Below, in pieces: positions 30,271 through 33,319 of a stretch of DNA of 33,319 nt. Position numbers and translations under genes: made by a program. Under the pieces are notes generated by a model. It did no database searches. It had not been told where the DNA came from and worked only from the letters and a program-made list of their open reading frames with translations. The stretch comes from Faecalibacterium sp. (GTDB lineage: Bacteria > Bacillota > Clostridia > Oscillospirales > Ruminococcaceae): NCBI GenBank assembly GCA_022652735.1, contig JALCRP010000022.1:1-33319 (forward strand). Direction: 5' to 3'. The stretch's first letter is position 1; every line of letters starts with the position of its first letter.

Positions 30271-30562
30271 TAAAAAAACAGCCTCGTCCCAAAGCGATTG
30301 TGCTTTGAGACGAAGCTGTTAAAAAACAACTCCGCGGTACCACTCAAATTGCGCGGTTTCGGCGCCGCGCCCCTTACAGGCTCTAACAAGCCTATGGCAC
30401 TTACGTAGCCTGCACGTGCGGTTCTACTCGCCTTTCGGCTTTTGGCCGCCGGCTCGGAAGGGATCGTTGCTGGCAAATGCCCGCCGCCTGCTCTCATCTT
30501 GTGCAAGGCTCTCTGTTGGCTTCGTTGTGCCGACGTTCTTCGTCGCAGCTTTTATGTGTTAG
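30271..30562 (-). promoter_or_regulatory. T-box riboswitch
   Basis: On the minus strand the conserved antiterminator element TGGTACCGCGG (30332-30342) lies just before a terminator (30271-30320) with arms starting AACAGC and ending GCTGTT, then a T run. Upstream are T-box stem I features such as AGAGAGCC and CCTTCCGAGC. Reading ten bases back from GAGC gives ATC (30462-30464) as a candidate specifier, which would be isoleucine. The TGGT bulge fits a tRNA with discriminator A. The specifier call is tentative. The downstream genes are the iron-type dehydrogenase and BASS transporter. Confidence 0.85.
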
Positions 30563-30591
30563 AGAATACCAGTTTTCTTTTTGCTTGTCAA
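30563..30591 (-). promoter_or_regulatory. promoter of the T-box unit
   Basis: On the minus strand a -35 TTGACA (30586-30591) and -10 TATTCT (30563-30568) are 17 bases apart. Confidence 0.78.
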
Positions 30592-30773
30592 TTCTATTCA
30601 TGTATAAAATGAGCGTAATTCACATTTTCTTTTTGTGCGCTTTGCGCAAAAGCAGCAAGCGATTGTTTTGCTTACAAATTTTTTCTCTTTTTCCGCCCTT
30701 TGCCGCGCCGCTTAAGCGCCGAACGTTAAAATCTTGTGCCGCTCCTTAAACGCCCTTAAAGATGCGCCGTAAA

Positions 30774-30806
30774 AAGCCGGGCGATTTTTTTCGCCCGCTG
30801 CTCATT
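30774..30806 (-). terminator. terminator of the glycosyltransferase gene
   Basis: On the minus strand AGCGGGCG and CGCCCGGCT form a hairpin with an A-rich loop, followed by TTTTT. It lies just after the stop. The space 30592-30773 contains no gene. Confidence 0.75.
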
Positions 30807-30814
30807 TTTCTGTT

Positions 30815-32437
30815 TTACCCGCCGTAAACCGATGTCCGATAATAAATATCGAACGGGAAATAATCCGGCACGGCGCCAGGGTATGCCTGTGCCGGCGTCG
30901 TGGTAAATTCTCCGTCGAGGATCGCATCAAGCTGATCGCCAAGCTCCGGCGTCACGATATGATCCATCACAACAATGTTTGCCTCGTTCATTTCCTGTAG
31001 AAGCTGCTGTGAAAACCACGAATCCGCCGAGGTAAAGTTGTCGGAATCCTGTGCAAATGCCGGGCCGAGCGGCGAATGCTGCGTCAGGCCGTAGAACTGG
31101 TCCTCTCCGTTAAAGCCGAGGAACTGATACCGATCTTCTCCGTAATAATCCAAAAGTGCATCCACGTATTCCGCCTCCGCCTCGATGGTGGCATACTTTT
31201 CGGGATACGTCCGGGTATCGTCCGGCGAAACATAGGTTTTGGCAAACGGCAGATTTGTGCGCGCATAAAGGCATACCAATAGCACTGCGCCGCAGCCGCC
31301 CGCCAGCAGCATCGGCACAAGCCTTTGGCCTTCGCTGATACGCCGGCAGGCCAGCGCCATCGCCAGCAAATACAGCGGCGCCGCGAAAATGTAATGGTGA
31401 TTATAATATTGCCCGCCAAGCCCCACGGCGAAAGAGGCCATATATACCGCCACAGCCATACAGCCGAGCCGCCATGCCCACGCCTGCCATGTTGGGCGGC
31501 CGCTTGCTTTGTGCGGCGGAATCGCCGCAAGCACAAGCGCCGCCACGATCACCAGCAGCAATACCAGCGAAAACGCGCGCAGATCTCCTGCAAGTTTTTC
31601 AACGTGCAGCCCGCGCGTCAGCGGCGAACCGGTTGCTGCAATGTGATTGGAAAACATATTGCGGATGTAAATAGTAAAGTAGGGGCCGACAGCGCCTGTC
31701 GCCACTAAAAGTAACATCGCGGTGCATCCGCCCACGCCAAGCGGCAGCACGATCCGCCCCAAAAGCTGAGCACGGCTTTCCACCAAAAGCAGCATGGAAA
31801 AGATAGCCAGCAAAACAAATGGTTCTTTCATCATCACGCCGCATATCACAAAAATTGCCGCCAGCGCCATCCATGCGATTTGCGCAGGACGTGCCGCTTC
31901 TTTTATGTTATCAAAGCGCACATGCCACGCCGCCCAAAAATACAGCACAATCCATGCCGCGCCGATGCATTCCGTCTGCTGGGCGGCGCGCTCTTCGGCG
32001 TACAGCATAAACAGTACGCCACTTAACGCGGCAACCACCAGCGCCGCTACGGCAGCGGCGGCCTGCGGCTTTTTCTCGCTTTTTCTTTGGGCAAAAAGAT
32101 ATTCTGCCGTACACACGGCCGGAAAAGCCGCCAGCACAAACAGTGCAGCCACACAGCATGCATTCAAGAAAAGGATGTTGCCCCCTAAGCGAAAAGACAG
32201 CGCCGACAGCAAAAAGATGCCCACCGGTTTGTTTTCGTAAAGGCCGCTGTAAGGCATGATGCCGTTCAAGATTCCGCGCCCCACCGTCCAGTACAGCGGC
32301 GAATCCGCCGTATAGTTATAGGCCATTTCAAAGCGAATGGTATGGCACAATGCCTGTCCCATCACAACGCAGGCGGCCGCCGCCAGCGCCAAAAAAGCCG
32401 CCAGCATCCCTCTTGAGATTCCTTTTCGTTCCTTCAT
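30815..32437 (-). CDS. GT-C-type membrane glycosyltransferase (GT39/PMT-like)
   Basis: The 540-residue protein has about ten to twelve membrane spans and a soluble C-terminal domain of about 140 residues. The first loop holds YTADSPLYWTVGRG and GLYENKPVGIFLL (about 41-76), matching the acidic-residue loop and NKPP-like motif of lipid-linked-sugar glycosyltransferases of the GT39/ArnT type. Such enzymes transfer sugars from polyprenyl phosphates to proteins or cell-envelope glycans on the outer face of the membrane. The target is unknown. It appears monocistronic. Confidence 0.8.
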   Translation of the reverse strand: MKERKGISRGMLAAFLALAAAACVVMGQALCHTIRFEMAYNYTADSPLYWTVGRGILNGIMPYSGLYENKPVGIFLLSALSFRLGGNILFLNACCVAALFVLAAFPAVCTAEYLFAQRKSEKKPQAAAAVAALVVAALSGVLFMLYAEERAAQQTECIGAAWIVLYFWAAWHVRFDNIKEAARPAQIAWMALAAIFVICGVMMKEPFVLLAIFSMLLLVESRAQLLGRIVLPLGVGGCTAMLLLVATGAVGPYFTIYIRNMFSNHIAATGSPLTRGLHVEKLAGDLRAFSLVLLLVIVAALVLAAIPPHKASGRPTWQAWAWRLGCMAVAVYMASFAVGLGGQYYNHHYIFAAPLYLLAMALACRRISEGQRLVPMLLAGGCGAVLLVCLYARTNLPFAKTYVSPDDTRTYPEKYATIEAEAEYVDALLDYYGEDRYQFLGFNGEDQFYGLTQHSPLGPAFAQDSDNFTSADSWFSQQLLQEMNEANIVVMDHIVTPELGDQLDAILDGEFTTTPAQAYPGAVPDYFPFDIYYRTSVYGG

Positions 32438-32463
32438 GTTTTTCTCCCAGCCAATTTTTCCGT

Positions 32464-32491
32464 TTTATAGTTGCTTTTCTTTTTACAACAA
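32464..32491 (-). promoter_or_regulatory. weak promoter candidate for the glycosyltransferase gene
   Basis: On the minus strand TTGTTG (32486-32491) and TATAAA (32464-32469) are 16 bases apart, about 30 bases before the start codon. Confidence 0.4.
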
Positions 32492-32654
32492 AATTTTACC
32501 ATTTTTTAGCTTATCACCCAACTTCCTATTGTGCAACCCATGCGGCAAAAGAAAGCGTTTCTTGACATAGGGCAGGAAAAGGGCATCGCAAAACACATTG
32601 TGCCTTTTCTTGGTCAGCTAACGGCAAGCAAGCAGAAAACTTGTCCGCATAAAA

Positions 32655-32683
32655 ACAGCGGAAGAACTTTTCGTTCTTCCGCT
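32655..32683 (-). terminator. terminator after tRNA-Asn
   Basis: CAGCGGAAGAAC, loop TTTTC and GTTCTTCCGCTG form a perfect 12-bp stem; on the minus strand it is followed by TTTTT. It ends the rRNA/tRNA transcription unit. Confidence 0.9.
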
Positions 32684-32686
32684 GTA

Positions 32687-32763
32687 TGGCGCTTCTTGTC
32701 TGACTCGAACAGACGACCCTCTGATTAACAGTCAGATGCTCTAACCGACTGAGCTAAAGAAGC
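32687..32763 (-). tRNA. tRNA-Asn (anticodon GTT), CCA encoded
   Basis: The 77-base cloverleaf on the minus strand has acceptor arms GCTTCTT and AAGAAGC, anticodon loop CTGTTAA (anticodon GTT), T-loop TTCGAGT, discriminator G and encoded CCA. Confidence 0.95.
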
Positions 32764-33117
32764 ATATATGCATCATACCGCTATGATGATTTATACATAT
32801 TCTGTCTGGCTGCCTTACCGAGCCAAATCAAAATAAATGCGCTAATGAATCAGCGGCAAATCTATAAGTTTGCCTCGTACATCGCATCACAGCCCTTGGC
32901 AAACATCTGCCGCAATCCGCCATGCAAAAGCAAACACGTGCCTTGGCCAATAACTCTTATGTACGCAAACAGCCCGCCCGATCCAATTTCACGCTTGGCT
33001 TGTCAAACGGGAATCACACCCGCTTAAAAGGCCCGCGCCTTCTGTCAAAGCCACTTGCCGAATATGCCATAAAAAGCGCCGCCAAAAGTGCGATCTACAT
33101 TTCTGGTAGCGCTGTTT
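32764..33117. other. gene-free spacer between two tRNAs
   Basis: This spacer of about 350 bases has no supported gene. It contains the short palindrome CATCATA-CCGC-TATGATG (32771-32788) just upstream of tRNA-Asn. The GC-richer middle part shows no ribosome site with an open frame. Confidence 0.5.
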
Positions 33118-33193
33118 TGGTGCACCTTCGGGGACTCGAACCCCGGGCCCACTGATTAAGAGTCAGTTGCTCTACCAACTGAGCTAAAGGTGC
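33118..33193 (-). tRNA. tRNA-Lys (anticodon CTT), CCA encoded
   Basis: The 76-base cloverleaf on the minus strand has acceptor arms GCACCTT and AAGGTGC, anticodon loop CTCTTAA (anticodon CTT), T-arm CCGGGGTTCGAGTCCCCG, discriminator A and encoded CCA. Confidence 0.95.
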
Positions 33194-33200
33194 ATATAAA

Positions 33201-33228
33201 AAATCAGGATTCGTAAGAATCCTGATTT
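33201..33228 (-). terminator. hairpin between 5S rRNA and tRNA-Lys
   Basis: AAATCAGGATTC, loop GTAA and GAATCCTGATTT form a perfect 12-bp stem with a following T run on the minus strand. It may end or attenuate rRNA-operon transcription ahead of the tRNAs, or serve processing. Confidence 0.75.
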
Positions 33229-33232
33229 ACGG

Positions 33233-33319
33233 AGAAGCCGGCGACTACCTATTTTCACAAGCCGTTTCCAGCTAACTATCTTCGGCACAAGTGAGCTTAA
33301 CTTCTGTGTTCGGAATGGG
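33233..33319 (-). rRNA. 5S rRNA, 3' part (cut by the window end)
   Basis: On the minus strand the sequence CCCATTCCGAACACAGAAGT at the window edge is the conserved 5S loop B/helix III region. It runs on to GTAGTCGCCGGCT near the 3' end. The 5' third lies outside the window, and the exact 3' end is approximate. Confidence 0.9.

Noticed and set aside
30102..30506. A 134-codon minus-strand frame over the T-box leader
   Set aside because: It runs through the antiterminator and terminator of a clear T-box and has no ribosome site.

Overview
The window looks like a moderately GC-rich Clostridia chromosome, most likely a gut Oscillospiraceae/Ruminococcaceae relative. That placement is inference. 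It rests on a complete six-gene Rnf complex, a T-box leader, strong AGGAGG-type ribosome binding sites, and Gram-positive gene pairs such as the YrvO-type cysteine desulfurase next to mnmA. No species-level marker is visible.

Layout, left to right. Positions 1-1200 hold a histidine-phosphatase gene and a 46-residue membrane peptide, both on the minus strand. Positions 1311-6556 hold the rnfCDGEAB operon, an ion-translocating ferredoxin:NAD+ oxidoreductase, with its promoter and terminator. Positions 6808-7490 hold an AT-rich XRE regulator/membrane protein pair with two palindromic operators. Positions 7782-7858 encode tRNA-Val(CAC). A roughly 10-kb element is integrated in its 3' end and bounded by a perfect 27-bp repeat (7833-7859 and 17843-17869). 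To the right lie an MFS transporter, a DUF1622 membrane protein, an L,D-transpeptidase, an ammonium transporter fused to a PII signalling domain, a lone holin-like protein, an amidohydrolase, yrvO-mnmA, a T-box-preceded pair (iron-type alcohol dehydrogenase and BASS transporter), a large GT-C-type membrane glycosyltransferase, and finally tRNA-Asn, tRNA-Lys and the 3' part of 5S rRNA, the end of an rRNA operon running on the minus strand.

The integrated element is the most interesting region. Its genes are intact and tightly packed. In order they are: a cI-like repressor without a peptidase domain (minus), then rightward an excisionase-like HTH protein, a replisome organiser, a DnaC-type helicase loader, a sigma factor, a TerS-like HTH protein, three small or unknown proteins, a tail-assembly-chaperone-like protein ending in an A7 slippery run, and a full tail tape-measure protein. 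Next come a terminator, a second divergent XRE switch and an integrase operon. There is no capsid, portal, large terminase, lysis or conjugation gene. This combination fits a phage satellite (PICI-like) that brings its own tape measure and chaperone to a helper phage, and I know of no described satellite of that kind. A defective prophage is the main alternative.

Other points worth a second look are the Amt-PII fusion with its long structured leader, the T-box (candidate isoleucine specifier) ahead of a dehydrogenase/transporter pair, several small genes under 60 codons, and a possible small RNA near 19811-19966.
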